From the NCBI GenBank assembly GCA_015680685.1, contig MNCI01002923.1:652872-716871 (forward strand): DNA of 64,000 bases. Direction: 5' to 3'. The stretch is from Gnetum montanum. Taxonomy: Eukaryota > Streptophyta > Gnetopsida > Gnetales > Gnetaceae. The notes below the pieces were generated by a model that saw nothing but the letters and a program-made list of their open reading frames with translations, did not search any database and was not told where the DNA came from. The position numbers were made by a program, and so were the translations under genes. How positions within the stretch are numbered: position 1 is the stretch's first letter; each line of letters starts with the position of its first letter. This document shows, one piece after another, positions 21,120-32,584 of this stretch.

Positions 21120-23965
21120 AGCATCGAGGAGATCATGCCCATGATCTGGTTGTTTATTACCCTTCTCTTCTTCCATTCGTCCTAGGAGACAGATCTCTTG
21201 GGGAGGAATGGTTTCTAGTTGAGGATTGCATTTTCTTGGATAGGGAGGAGATGGTCATGTTTGTGTAGCATCGGCTTTCTCAGAGGGGGGTGGGGTCAAG
21301 GGCATGATGGTGAGGGATGTAGGCTTAGGAAACCCCAGCGTAAGTCAGTCCTTGGCTGTGTTAGCTATCATATGTCCTTCTCTTTTCCTATTAGGTTATG
21401 ATTGGGGTGTTGACGTAGAGATTTTCCCCTATGTAGCAGGAGCAACTGATGGCTTTGGCATCTTGATGACAAAGGGTGCCCTAGGCATGGGCATGGGCTG
21501 GGCCACGACTTTACTAACAATGGGCTACAGAATGATGGTCGGAGATAGGAATCTGAGGACAAAAGGTTGTCACTAAGCTACACCTGTCGATGTTGATGGG
21601 CTTGTCGTCTAAGACAGGCGAGGAGACACACGTAGCACAAAGGGTTGCTTTGGCTGTGCTTGGACATCACCCTTTGTACCCACTACATTAATAGTGTACC
21701 CTACATTATTTGCATTTAATTGATCTTGGTACACATGCATGGACTGGTTTTCTAGATGGACTAGACTATTGTTGTCTAGGATTAGTTTACCTTGATCGAT
21801 CATGCATTGAATGTCATCTTTCAACGCCCAACAGTAATCCATGTCATGACCACATAGTTGGTGGTAGTCACAAAAATGATCTAGCCTGAAGTTCTTGGGG
21901 ACTGGTGGCTCATTAGGCAGGGCCAAGGAGGGGTTCTTGAGTAGCTCACAATGCCTTCTGTGGCATTTTAGATCCTTCTCAGATACCTTCTTATGTTGGA
22001 TGTGGTTAGTTCCTAGTAATTACTTCAGAAGTTCTGAAGGATTTACAGGTAGAGCCGTGTATTTTGAACGATCTTTACACTCAAAATTGGGCTTTGGCTA
22101 TGGAGATGCCTTAGGGGCAGGTGATGTTTCTTGATCGACATTGTTTAACTTGGTTGTGGGCTCAGCAGGTGCTGTAGATGCTTTCTTGTTGTTATTCTTC
22201 TTCTTGACCCCTCTGACTATAGATGCTACTGTCGTTGTTATAGCATTGCCCTTGTATTTTCTCTTATTATGGGCATTTTTGTAGACCACATATGCTGGCT
22301 CTTTGCTAGCCTCGGCTACATCTTGAATTCTCTTAGTTTGAGTGAAGGCTTGGCTAAGGGAGCAAGGAGCAAGGGAATACAGTTTAGACTTGATGAAGTT
22401 GTTGACTGTCCCCTTGAAGATTGCCAATAGATGAGCCTCTACGATGGGTTCATGGATTTCGTTCAAGGTGTCACTCCACCACTATATAAACTTTTGGACT
22501 AGCTCGAGTGGATCCTACTTAACTCCCATTAACTATCTAGCATGACTTCTAGTTTCAGGTTGTACTTGAAACGAGTCACAAACTGGGTTACCAACTCTTC
22601 CAAAATTGAGATGGAAGAGTGTGGAAGTGCACAATACCAGTCCAAAGCTTTACCCGTTAGGGACATAGCAAAGACACAGATGATAGTATGTGGCCATTTT
22701 TGTAGTAACAATGACTCTGACCTAAAGGTAACTAAATGGGATTTGGGATCGCCTTCCCCATTGTATTTTGTAAAATGGGGGAATGGCATCCCAGGAGGTA
22801 GCGACAAAACAAGAACTATCGGACTGATAGGATCATCATGGTAAAAATCTATGACTTGTATTGTGTCAGAATTGGTAGCCCTGAGGCATTTAACCTCCTC
22901 GATAAGGGTTTGGATAAGCTGGAAGGCTTGATCCAGACTCGTGGACAAAGAGGTTGGTTGTGGAATAGCAGGGGGAGCCATGTTGGATGGCGGGATAGGG
23001 ATAGCAGCATGGCCTATGAGCGATGTAGTCGGAACCGTCCCTGCAGGTGGTAATGCCTACATCATCCACCACCCGGTAGGTGGTAAAGGTGGGGCTACCA
23101 TGGTCGATTGTGCCACAGGGTATGTTGTTTGTGTACCCGGGGGCATAGGCAATGACCCTGCAGTCGGGTTTACTGTTTGGGGGACTTAGCTTTGATTATG
23201 TGAGAGATAAGACATTTGCATAGGTTGTGTAATAGGGGGTGCTATATTCGAAGCCCACCATGTGACAGTGGTAGGTCCTACCATAAATGGTTGTGCAGGA
23301 GCAACAGCTGGGATGGTAGAAGCGGTATATAACTGTGAAGTAGGTACTACATGCACATGTAGTGATGTAGACGTAGGTATACAATGAGACGGGTTGACTG
23401 ACTGGGATTGTGAACGAATGGGTTGTGAAGGAATAACACCCAGGAAGGTAGCCGGAGAGAAGAAATGCTGATGGGCTGCATGTGCAACATAGTTGATGGT
23501 AGAAAATGATAATGGCGTAGCGACCATAAATAGTGGATTTACACGGGACGTCATGGAGGGAGGAGCCATGGAAAAGTTAGCGTGACTACCTCCCTCAGAG
23601 TGGGCATCTAAGTCTTCCTGCTCATCGTGGGATGCTTCCTCATAGAAAACCTCATCTTGTTCTTTTGTTGATGCTTTAGCCATTAACAGTTGATCCAACA
23701 TCCATTGTTGCTGGTCTGTTAGGGGTACGAAAGCATTAGGCGAAGGCACAAATTCCTTCCTGTTACAGTAGATGAACTCGTATTTGCATTTTGCTTCGAG
23801 TTCCTGTGGGTACATGGGTAGGTTCACCATAAGCTTGGCACAAAGGAAGTTGTAATGTTCCGTACGCTGAGTATGTCCCTCAGGCTCTTTATTTTGAATC
23901 TTGATGGATTGGCGTGGCTGTACTAGACTAGCCAGTGACTTAGCTATAGTGGGCATAATTTGCAT
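21120..23965 (-). pseudogene. gag: Tat-2 gag
   Basis: The N-terminal open piece (23965-23186, 259 codons) begins MQIMPTIAKSLASL and ends in a Pro/Ser/Thr-rich stretch. The capsid core (22981-22529) has GMPFPHFTKYNGEG and LTGKALDWYCAL; after a frameshift it continues at 22466-22098 (EAHLLAIFKGTVNNFIKS, AFTQTKRIQDVAEAS). A finger-like block CDYHQLCGHDMDYCWALK is at about 21870. The 22466 frame is the same as that of the protease, so gag and protease were probably one polyprotein. Tat-1 lacks much of the N-terminal piece. Confidence 0.85.
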
Positions 23966-24263
23966 TGTCTAGGGGTTTTTGAGATTAGCGGTGGGAACGG
24001 TGGTAGTCGGTACAACCATTCTTTATATGGCTAGGAATTAATGATAATGGGGCTGAAGATCACAAAGGAAAAGGCAGATGTGGGCTTTCTATCCTACTAG
24101 ATTCCAAAGGAATCATTGAAGCGACCGATCTGTACCACACGATCACGTAAACAACCATGGAGGTATTATGTTTATGTCAATCGACAATGGGTATAGACAG
24201 CTTACAAGACTACTCGTGAAATGTAGATTGGAGGTTTAGGCCCTCCTTCTAGCATTAGAAAAA
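23966..24263 (-). other. Tat-2 leader with primer-binding site candidate
   Basis: Minus strand TAATGCTAGAAGGAGGGCC (24257-24239) follows the LTR end by six bases and aligns with the Tat-1 primer site. The leader also holds one copy of the sequence triplicated in Tat-1 (about 24180-24100). An ATG at 24018 is out of frame with gag. Confidence 0.6.
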
Positions 24264-25502
24264 TGTAACGGTGGAAAATGTCGGTTGCTGGAAACACCAA
24301 GGGAATTTCTGTGTACACAATTTTAACCCCGGATCTATGTGAGGGCCGTGCTGGAGAAAATGAATCTGAAGTGCCCTGAATGGTCTTGTCGATCATACAG
24401 GAACTTACTAAATCAATAAATTTTTCAACGATCGTATAACGAGTTGATGATTTGATATGAAAATATATTATTAATTTACGAGAAAATGAGATCTACTCCA
24501 AGATTGGATCTCAAAGGCAATGAAGGTGATGTGAATTATGCAAAAGGATTGTAGAATTCAATGTAAATAGGGTTCAATGAATTGAATTTGGAACATGCAC
24601 GATCCTAAGATCTGGGATCGCCCTTATAGATAAATGTGATGAATACAATGGGATTTACAAGCGAACTTCAGTTTGGATGAAGTGTCTGCTATAAATAATC
24701 AAAGGCCAATCTACCTTGTTCTAGCCAATCTAGACGCAAGGGAGTTAGACTCGAAGCAAAGTATCTGCTAACTTGAAGTCTCTAGTCAAAAGCTCCTATT
24801 GGTAACCATCGATGCTCTTCTATTGTCAACTCTTTCTTGTCATCTCACCAGTCTTTGCGAAGAGATATTGTCAAAAATTTGCCAACAATTTTCAACCCTT
24901 TGAGTATTGTTTGCTAGGGTATTTATAAGACTAGGGTTAGGAGAAGAAAGTAGTTTAAATGAAGCATGTCCTGGGCCCACAAAATACCATTGACCTAATG
25001 TGCTATAACTCAAGTTTGTAACACTATGCTGTGCTATGCTCTGAAGCGTAGCATAACGTAAGCACCTTCCAAGAAGATAGTTTATTTGACCTTATCTCTT
25101 GCGTTGAATAAACTATCTTGTGACTATGATACGATACCCTGGGAAGCATATCATGGCATAATGATTGCCAATGCCTGAATTTCGTTACCTTTGTTGCTGT
25201 GGATAAGTCAACTGCACTACTTGCATTATGATGAGTTACGCTGCATAGCATAACGTGGCATAGTACAACAAAAGTTAAGATTTTTGAACATGGCCAACTT
25301 GCAAAGTTGAAGTGTTGCCACTGTGCATCCCTTGTCCTATTTTGTCTTCTAGAATCTACAACGCTGAGCTATGTAGCGTAGCGTAGTAGGCCCTTGGTTG
25401 AAGAAAGGTAAACTTGGTGAAATGTGCCACTTGTGGAAATCCTTGCCTGAACCTTTGAGACTTTGCTGAATCATCGAGGTCTCAAAATTTCATGGTGTTT
25501 CA
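24264..25502 (-). repeat. Tat-2 5' LTR
   Basis: Element sense: TGAAACACCATG at 25502 to CGTTACA at 24264. TATA box (minus TATAAATA) at 24920-24927. Palindromes of GCTATGCT/AGCGTAGC type at about 25020-25065, 25225-25260 and 25355-25390. Differences from the partner LTR are mostly transitions. Confidence 0.9.
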
Positions 25503-25507
25503 CCCAC

Positions 25508-26625
25508 TATGGACAACAAAGCCAAACTTAATAATAGTATCAAGAACAATAAGAAATTGGCCACACCTGCAACTAACCCCATGCCCAAGTAGGGCAAAGC
25601 ACTACAACCTTCTACATCTGCACCTGAGACATCTGCACCACCTAAACAAAACTTTGAGCGTAAAGATCATTCGAAGTATACCCCATTGCCCATCAAGCCT
25701 TTAGATCTTCTAAAGTAGTTACTCATGGCAGGGTACATCCAACACAAGCGGATGTTGGAGAAAGGAGCCAGGAAACATCAGCGGTATTGCAAACTCCTTA
25801 GGAAACCTTCTTTGGCTTTGTCCAATGAGCCTCCAGTTCCTAAAGGTTTCAAGCTAGAGCGGTTCCGTGACTACCATCAATAGTGTGGTCATGATACAGA
25901 TTACTACATGGCATTGAAAGATGACATCCAAAGGATGATCAATCTAGGGAAACTAGTGTTGGATGAAAAAAACCCAGTATGTCCTAAGAATCAATCCTTG
26001 CACATTTACAAAGATCCTCTTAATGCCAACAATGCCAGTTACATTATCAACACCATTGACATTGACAGTAATCCTAGATCATCCCAGTAGCCATTTGTGG
26101 TCTATGTGCCTCAGCATAACACACTAGTATCACCAACAGCTAATCAGACTTCACATGAACCTTTCATCCTGAGAGTCCCTCCCCAGGCATCTGCCCCTAC
26201 ACCACCTTCTAGCAAAACCGCACCACCACTATGTACACTAATACCATTAGCTCCATTCGTTATTAGGGGGCCAAGCCATTCAACAGCCCCCACCCTGCAT
26301 AAGGTAGCTTCACAACCTTCTCATCTTAGGAAGCAAGAAATGCGCTTCACAAGTGAGACATCAAAGGAAAGTACCATCCCAGGCACTTCCAAGACTACAC
26401 CTTCACCCCTTGCATCTACGCCCTCATTGCTAAAAGATAATGTTGGTATGCCCACATAGTCTTTGCAACCTTACCCAAAAGGGTCTGAACCCAGACCTAA
26501 AGTTGTCCCTCCTCGAGAAATTCATCTCCTGGGACAAATAGAAGATGAGAAAAGTAGTAAAAGGGAAGGTGGCCAGGACCTTTTGAGCACCTTCTCTCAG
26601 GTCAAGCAAGCTCTGAAATAGTACC
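25508..26625 (+). pseudogene. gag: Tat-1 gag, 3' part
   Basis: Resumes the gag frame broken at 8081, in a Lys/Asn-rich stretch (NNSIKNNKK) matching Tat-2 KKKNNNKK. Then DLLKQLL-like spacer, ALSNEPPVPKGFK, the finger-like block YHQ-CGHDTDYYMALKDDI (about 25875-25925) in which the second Cys of the Tat-2 version is Tyr, and a Pro/Ser/Thr-rich linker (26097-26459). Several stops; it runs into the protease. Confidence 0.85.
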
Positions 26626-27486
26626 TTGAGCTTGTACAACCTAATCATGACATCCACCATGCATCGTGAGGCTTTGGTCCACATGTTAACGATGATCCTG
26701 GTTGAAAAAAACATGCCAGTGGAAGAGAAAGCGATCCACTTGGTTATGCTTCCTTCTACGCTTGCAGAACCAAGGCAATCCCAACTAACTTTTTATGATG
26801 ATTCCATTAGGAAAGACCTTGAGAAAGGTCAGGTGACTACAACAACCCTGTTCATCAAAATTTGGGTTGGCCAACATAAGATCCAAAGGGTACACATTGA
26901 TGATGGAGCTACCACAAATGTCATCCCCTTCCCCATTGTGGATAAGCTAGGTTTGGTCAGCCAAATCAGACTCATAACAATGTCATGCTTAAATTCATTC
27001 AATGGGGCATGGGTCGTGGTGAAAGGCATAGTTCACATTGACTTTGTGGCAAGGGACCAGTTCCCCACAAACGCAACATTCATCGTGGTTGAAGAGATGC
27101 CCAGGTTTAACCTAATCTTGGGGAGGTCATGGTTAGCACAACTTAGGGCTGTCTCTTCGCCCATTCATCAGGCGATCCATCTACCTTATGCAAGCAGGGA
27201 GGTGGTAATCCATGGCGACAAGGTAGCTCCACAAGCTATCAACAATATAGATTTGGAACAGGGCTTAGAGATCATAACCTCTGAGAATGAAGCACTTGTC
27301 TCTATAGATACTAACTGTTTGGCAAGAGAGTCGGCTCAGCATGCCAGTTCAAAAAATGAAAATGTGTAGGCTAATTTTCCCTTCCAAGTGGAGGACAATG
27401 ATATAACCAAAGGCCATGGAAAATTTCCTCAGCCTTACACCTCACTTAATCCACGATGGATCAAGAAGCAGTTATGCATAGCGTAG
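26626..27486 (+). pseudogene. Tat-1 protease region
   Basis: Open for 247 codons (26626-27369), then one TAG, and in the same frame to TAG at 27484. Active site VHIDDGATTNVIPF near residue 90, LNSFNGAWVVVKG, and FNLILGRSWLAQL near 165-180. Downstream are an acidic linker and an IKKQL end shared with Tat-2. Processes the polyprotein. It ends the sense-strand coding before the antisense gene. Confidence 0.87.
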
Positions 27487-27609
27487 CAACATCACTATTT
27501 CTTGCCCAGTTGGCATCCTTTGTACATTTACTACCTTTTTGTTTTGCATCCATCCACCTATGCTAGGTACTAATTAGCTGTCATCTAAATCGTTAGTGTA
27601 TCATTTCAT

Positions 27610-27805
27610 TACTACGCCATGGCTCAAAATGGCCTAAAACTATGCCATTTTCCCATGGCCTGAAATGGCCTAAAACTACGCCACTATCCCATGGCCTGAA
27701 ATGGCCTAAAACTATGCTACCATCCCAAGGCCCAAAATGGCCTAAAACTAGTAGGGGCCCAAAATTGCCTAAAATTACCGATGGCTCGAAATGGCCTAAA
27801 ACTAA
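27610..27805. repeat. 36-bp tandem repeat after Tat-1 protease
   Basis: GGCCTAAAACTA recurs at 27631, 27667, 27703 and 27739 (36-bp period), with degenerate copies near 27766 and 27793. On the other strand the core is AGTTTTAGGCCATTTC-GGCC, the same word as in the 85-bp repeat of Tat-2. Confidence 0.88.
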
Positions 27806-27975
27806 AACATCAAAAATGAAAACTTAACATAAAATCGATCACATAAACAACGCATAAGCTAGCATAGAACCAATTCCCTTTCCAAAATTCTCCTTTTTCA
27901 TTCAAAGATTTTGTCACTTAAGTAATGTTTTTAATAGTTTTACAAAAAATTTAAAATTTCAAAAATCCCATGCTG

Positions 27976-28116
27976 TCATGGATCATCTTCACCTGCATCA
28001 TCTTCACCCGCATCATTACCTTCTGTGTCATTCCCTTCCTCATTGCATTCCTCTACACTACCTTTTTTTACCTCTCCATTGTTGTCCTCAATGGGCTCTG
28101 TACCCTCAGCCGGAAT
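27976..28116 (-). pseudogene. Antisense gene exon 8 (Tat-1)
   Basis: 141 bp after GCGATGTAG. Encodes an acidic tail (EPIEDNNGE, GEDDAGEDDP) ending TGA. Shorter than Tat-2 exon 8, which has gained repeats. Confidence 0.7.
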
Positions 28117-28204
28117 CTACATCGCAAAAGTGAAGTAGTTAGCTAGAGAAACATATGAAAGCTAGAATAGAGCATAAGCCTTCACATAGTAGAAAGTGAC
28201 TAAC

Positions 28205-29025
28205 CTGAGATGGCCCTACATCTCCCTCAAATGGTATATGATCCAAATCGAGCCTGAGGCGATGCCAGAGCTCCTCCTTTGTGATATTTTTCCAATGCTT
28301 GTCACTTAGTACAACGTTTACAATAGCTTTCTCATTTTCAACGACCATCCATCTTGGTGGTCTTGAAGAAAAATAGGTGGTAGCGATCTCACCTATGGGA
28401 AGATCCACTTCCCATTCAGGAGACTCACTAACCATTACCTGCTCCATGAACTTGTTATAAGCCTCAATAGCACCAATGGCATTCAAGAATGCCTTATAGG
28501 TAAACACCTTGAATAAAGCATCCTGGTATAGTTTATGATAGGTGGCATGTTCTAGTTTATACATATGTTTATGGTTCTTCTGGGATTTCCCCCATTTGTA
28601 AACTCTGAAGCTATAGTCTTTCCAGTCCTGATTCTTCTGGTCTAACAAGTCCATCTGCATTTGCTCTTCTATTATTTCTTAGGTGGCTTTGTTGTTGTGT
28701 CATATGAATGTCCAATATCTAGCATAATCTATTATAGCTATGTGCCAACTACCATCATTAGTATCATGAGCCATGAGGAATTCGTTTCTAGATTTGAGGT
28801 CTTCCACTTTGGCACTTAGTTCAGCCTTCTCTTTCTCAGTTTTTTGGACCCATTTCCATAAGTCCTCATTGACGTGTCTACACTCCCACAAGGAGTGTGC
28901 CAAGTGCAAAGTGCATTTTCTAGCCTTGTCGTATACATGAAGAGGCACCTCAGCCACTTCCGGTGGGAATGTAGGCACGACATTGACTTTCAATACCCGC
29001 TTCAGGTTCCATTTGAGTCGAGAGA
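28205..29025 (-). pseudogene. Antisense gene exon 7 (Tat-1), coiled-coil-like
   Basis: 821 bp. RLKWNLK, then SLWECRHVNEDLWKWVQK, EKEKAELSAKVEDLKSRN, IDYARYWT, IEEQMQMDLLDQKNQD and KNHKHMYK. The 28660-28205 half is fully open and ends GDVGPSQ at CTCAG|GTTAGTC. Two stops lie near 28680-28700. Collinear with Tat-2 exon 7 over its whole length. Confidence 0.82.
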
Positions 29026-29132
29026 CTATAATCACACAAAGAGCGCCTTAGTCACACTAGCATAGAAAATTTAGCAACTCATGAAGGCTAGCGTAGCAAC
29101 CCCCAAAAGCCTAGCATAGCTACTTTACTTAC

Positions 29133-29307
29133 CCACTTCAGGATTGACCTACCTAAGATGATTGATCATGTTGTCGATGATCCCTTGCATGAATGTAATC
29201 TTGTCAAGGGTCTTTGCACATGGTTCCAGGTGCACAAGGGGAGGTCCTACAATATTGACAATGGTTTCTGTTATGCAACCAAATGCATCAGTAATGACTG
29301 AGGTAGA
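29133..29307 (-). pseudogene. Antisense gene exon 6 (Tat-1)
   Basis: Between TTTATTACAG and GTGG|GTAAGTA. TETIVNIVGPPLVHLEP and ITFMQGIIDNMINHLR; one TAG. The acceptor phase relative to exon 5 is off by one base, so the exact edge or a small indel is unresolved. Confidence 0.6.
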
Positions 29308-29355
29308 CTGTAATAAAATGGTGAATAACACAAATGATAGTGTGGGGGCTCCTAC

Positions 29356-29829
29356 CTAGTAAACCCTTGAGGGTGATAACAGGGGGATCATTCATCGACA
29401 TGTCATCAAATATATTGTTGAACTCACTAGCATCTAATTGCATTTCTCCTCCTTTCTAGCTCAAAACTATAGCAGAACCCTTAGCATTCATCTGCTCTCC
29501 CAATGCTGGGCTGCATTTGGCAGAGGGACCTCTAGCAGAAGTTCCCTTTTGACTGATGCAAGCTTCCACTTTATTTGCTAACACCTTTCTTTTAAAGGCA
29601 CTAGCACCCTTCTCATCCATAGGAGACTCCTGTTTGTCTCCAAAAATGTCCTCCTCATCAGTTGGAGGATTTTCCTTATTGATAGGAGCCCTTTTCTTAA
29701 TGGAAAGAGCTCCTACCCTCTTGATCAGGGCCATTTCTTCTATGATTTGACCCTTCGCATCTTTATTTGCTACCCTCGTCTTGGGGACCGATACCTCTTC
29801 TTCACCTTCATCTTCTTCTTCTTCTTCCT
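29356..29829 (-). pseudogene. Antisense gene exon 5 (Tat-1)
   Basis: Starts after GCTGTCAG with a Glu/Asp run, then Lys-rich and Ser-rich sequence (KKRAPINKENPPTDEE) and FDDMSMNDPP. Ends CTAG|GTAGGAG. One TAG. About 200 bp longer than the Tat-2 exon. Confidence 0.7.
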
Positions 29830-29965
29830 CTGACAGCAAAACACATATTCACATTTTTAGCTTAAACCACATTAGCTAAAATAGGTGCTATGCTTCCTAG
29901 CATAGCACAACGTAGCAACCATTTAATTAAAAGGAAAAGAGACAAACACAAAGAAGAGCACTTAT

Positions 29966-30835
29966 CGATGGGAGGCTGTGTCCTGCATAGCTTAAAATGC
30001 AATGATTGCCTGCCTTCCTTGCCCATACAAGGTGGTTCCTCATCTAGAGGAGGCCTCTTTCATAGCAACTTAGTGGCCACCATCTCAGTGATGAGATGTT
30101 TCCCCTATGACACGCTACCTGTAGCAGCAGGGAACACCTCTCCCACATTGTTTTGGCCACAGACATTGTGGGCTACATGATCCTTAGTTGTTATAAAAAA
30201 TGACTCCCCAATAGCTTCTAGGGAATCTTGGGCTTGGGTGATCTAGAGGATTTGGTAGATCCATGGCTTAGAAATTTGGTTACGATCTCACATAACCTAG
30301 ACTCCATTCTCATGGACTAACAAAAACTCCATGGAACGGCACAAGCAGGCTATGTAAAAGACATAGTGCATGTTGAAATGGGACTCTTGCTTCTTATGAA
30401 GTGCAATGATTTTAGTTTGCAAGCCCTTGCATAGATTCCTGGCCTAGTTGTAGTAGGCCCCCTCTTCCATGACCTCCCACATCACCCAAGTTTGCTCAAT
30501 CCCAATGATCTTTTCTTGGGAAAGTAGCTAGGGGAAAGAACGGGCAGAAAAGACAGGATAAACCTCTTTGGCAACTCTCGGCTTGACCTTCTCCATGGGG
30601 ATCCTCTTTCACCCTTTTGCAACCCCTAGCCACTTCTCAATGTCTTTCCTTTGATAGTTCACCTCTTTCTTAGTGTTTGACCCTACAAGGATGCCATTAG
30701 CAGGGACACTCAAAAGGTCCATGAATAGCTGGTTGTTGATTTCAAGGATCACCTACACTTCCCTGTACTTGAAGTAGATGTTAGCCTCCTAGTTTGTAGA
30801 GGTTATCACCATCACCTCCTAGGACTACTTCTCCC
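29966..30835 (-). pseudogene. Antisense gene exon 4 (Tat-1), internally deleted
   Basis: Starts EVMVITSTN, matching EVMVMASRH in Tat-2. Then jumps to INNQLFMDLLSVPANG, KDIEKWLGVAKG, EKIIGIEQTWVMWEVMEEG and KQESHFNMHYVFYIACLC. The last residues KLCRTQPPID precede ATAAGT, a mutated donor. Missing about 75-80 codons relative to Tat-2. Confidence 0.68.
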
Positions 30836-30932
30836 CTATAGTAGTTTTCATAAAAACACAAAAAAAAAAATAGGCACAACACAAGTAACAGAAAAAAAAG
30901 CAGGAACAACACTCGAACATGCAATAACTTAC

Positions 30933-31219
30933 TGTTTAGCTTACTAGGTTTAAACGGTGATGGGAATGGTGGAAGATTAACCAACACATCTTCAACGGTA
31001 ATCGATTTAAAGGGTGACCATCCCTTATCCAACCAATCAAACTCTTTGCATTTGTCATAGAGTCTAAAATACCAAGTTGGGTAGGTCTTGTACTCACCCC
31101 GACATTGGCCTATCACACCTACGATTAAATTATTAGCAGAAGAAAACTCCCATAATACCATCTGTGCTATGGTCAATGCATCTGTATCACCGTGAAGCCC
31201 ATTCTCATTGATGAAGAAC
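30933..31219 (-). pseudogene. Antisense gene exon 3 (Tat-1)
   Basis: After GTTACCAG: FFINENGLHGDTDAL, MVLWEFSSANNLIVGV, YPTWYFRLYDKCKEFDWLD and LPPFPSPFKPSK. Fully open. Ends AACA|GTAAGTT in phase 1 as in Tat-2. Confidence 0.78.
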
Positions 31220-31299
31220 CTGGTAACAAAAATACACTATTAACATTTGGCTAGCGTAGCAAACATTACAGTGTAGCAAAACATGGTTACAAAACTCAC

Positions 31300-31749
31300 C
31301 CGCTAGCACTATAAATGATTCCCGGTGGGTTTTGGAAGCACGTTTCCATGTGACGTGTGATAAAAAAATTGTTGTAGGGATGGTAGCAATTATACTTGGG
31401 CATCTCCTAGATCCAAGAAAAATGCCTCAAATTTTTGGAGTGCTAACTAGATCCTTCTCCCTGTCCACTGTTAATTGCTCCATCTATAAAAAATCTTAGG
31501 ATACCTCAATTTGCCTCAGGCAATAGAGTTGATATTATGGTGGCCACTATCTCCTCTGCTAAGTGTGACCAAACGATCACACTGAAGCGTTGGAGGAGAA
31601 ATTGCAAGAACTCCTATGCTCCCTCTCAGAACCAAACCACCTGCTACCCCACACGTGCATGGGGTGGAGGAACATTGGCCACTAGTTTGCACATACAGCA
31701 TAGGACCCCTACAATTTCTAGGATAATTAAGATTGGCCTTAGCTCTAGC
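31300..31749 (-). pseudogene. Antisense gene exon 2 (Tat-1)
   Basis: 450 bp after GTTGTGCAG. RPILIILEIVGVLCCM, LVANVPPPHARVG, FSVIVWSHLAEEIVATI and ETCFQNPPGIIYSASG. Ends AGCGG|GTGAGTT. Several stops. Long open frames in the other frames are shadows. Confidence 0.72.
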
Positions 31750-32310
31750 CTGCACAACACAATAGCAAATGTTAGCACCATGTTCAAGTGGAATGCACAT
31801 ATAGCGTAGCAGAATTAGCATTTAGTAGATAGTTTTGCACAATTATCTTCATGCATATAGCATAGCAAACAAAAAACACGAAGGCAATAGGATAGCAAAA
31901 TCAGCTTGGCGTAGCAACAACAATACCAAAGACAAATCTTATGCCTAACATAATGATTCACATCACAGCATTATAGAACATGTGTTACACTATCACATCA
32001 TGCACATGGACAAACCCTGCTGAGGATTTCACGCTACATTATTTGCATGTCAAGTGGCTCAAACCATCCAAGCATCTGCAGTAATGATAGCCGCAGTGAT
32101 GGTGGTCTAGGTGACCTTGCATGCAACCTTAGCATAGCGTTTATACATCCGTTATAGCCAAAATGGAAAAAATGATGGTGTAAAGGCCAAAACAATGACA
32201 ACATGATGATAGAAAACACAGATTACTATACAAAAATTGCAAAAGAAAAAATAGTGAAGTAAAAAATGATAACAAAGGAATAAGAAAATAGAGAATACAT
32301 AGCAGCCTAC

Positions 32311-32429
32311 CGAGCCAATGGTGTCTCCTCTTGCACCGTGACGCGTTCCTATGACACATGCCCTAGGCTTTCCTTTATTTCTTTGACCTTGGTGAGAATT
32401 AGGTTTTTGCAGTATTTTTTAGGAGCCAT
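32311..32429 (-). pseudogene. Antisense gene exon 1 (Tat-1)
   Basis: 119 bp from ATG to GCTCG|GTAGGCT, ending in phase 2. MAPKKYCK, VKEIKESLG; one TAG. Same length as Tat-2 exon 1. Confidence 0.7.
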
Positions 32430-32584
32430 CATCTTACATGACAATTATTCCTTTCTTGCTACATCAAATTGCCTCACTCTTCATTAACACAACTACTCTG
32501 TGCTCTAAACGTGAGCTCTACTTTCTGAATATGGGCTTTGCATTGTTACGGTGAATATGACAAGTTTACCAGGGGTTAACCCTT

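Larger units (their letters stand above)
8082..25502 (-). mobile_element. Tat-2, Tat/Ogre-like retrotransposon nested in Tat-1 gag
   Basis: A 17.4-kb element on the minus strand with both LTRs, a primer site, gag, protease, the antisense gene (hence on the plus strand), pol and polypurine tract. Flanking duplication is gccac (8077-8081) against cccac (25503-25507), one mismatch. Removing it rejoins Tat-1 gag. It belongs to the same family as its host: gag, protease, pol and antisense exons align throughout. LTR differences are mostly transitions, and every long frame carries stops, so it is inactive. Confidence 0.92.
27976..32429 (-). pseudogene. Antisense eight-exon gene carried by Tat-1, function unknown
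   Basis: Exons on the minus strand: 32429-32311, 31749-31300, 31219-30933, 30835-29966, 29829-29356, 29307-29133, 29025-28205, 28116-27976. Donors are GT except exon 4, where GT has become AT; acceptors are AG. Exons 1, 2 and 7 have the same lengths as in Tat-2 and intron 1 is 561 bp against 557. The product begins MAPKKY and ends in an acidic tail with two GEDDAGEDD-like units. Exon 4 lacks about 75-80 codons present in Tat-2. Scattered stops make it a pseudogene. A TATA box lies upstream at 32585-32592. Introns contain LTR-like AGCATAGC words. No family recognised. Confidence 0.8.

Noticed and set aside
23186-23965. 259-codon minus-strand open frame as a host gene
   Set aside because: In frame with Tat-2 gag, follows its leader and is rich in Pro/Ser/Thr; best read as the N-terminal part of gag.
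28874-29065. Plus-strand frame over exon 7 of the Tat-1 antisense gene
   Set aside because: Shadow of the conserved minus-strand exon.
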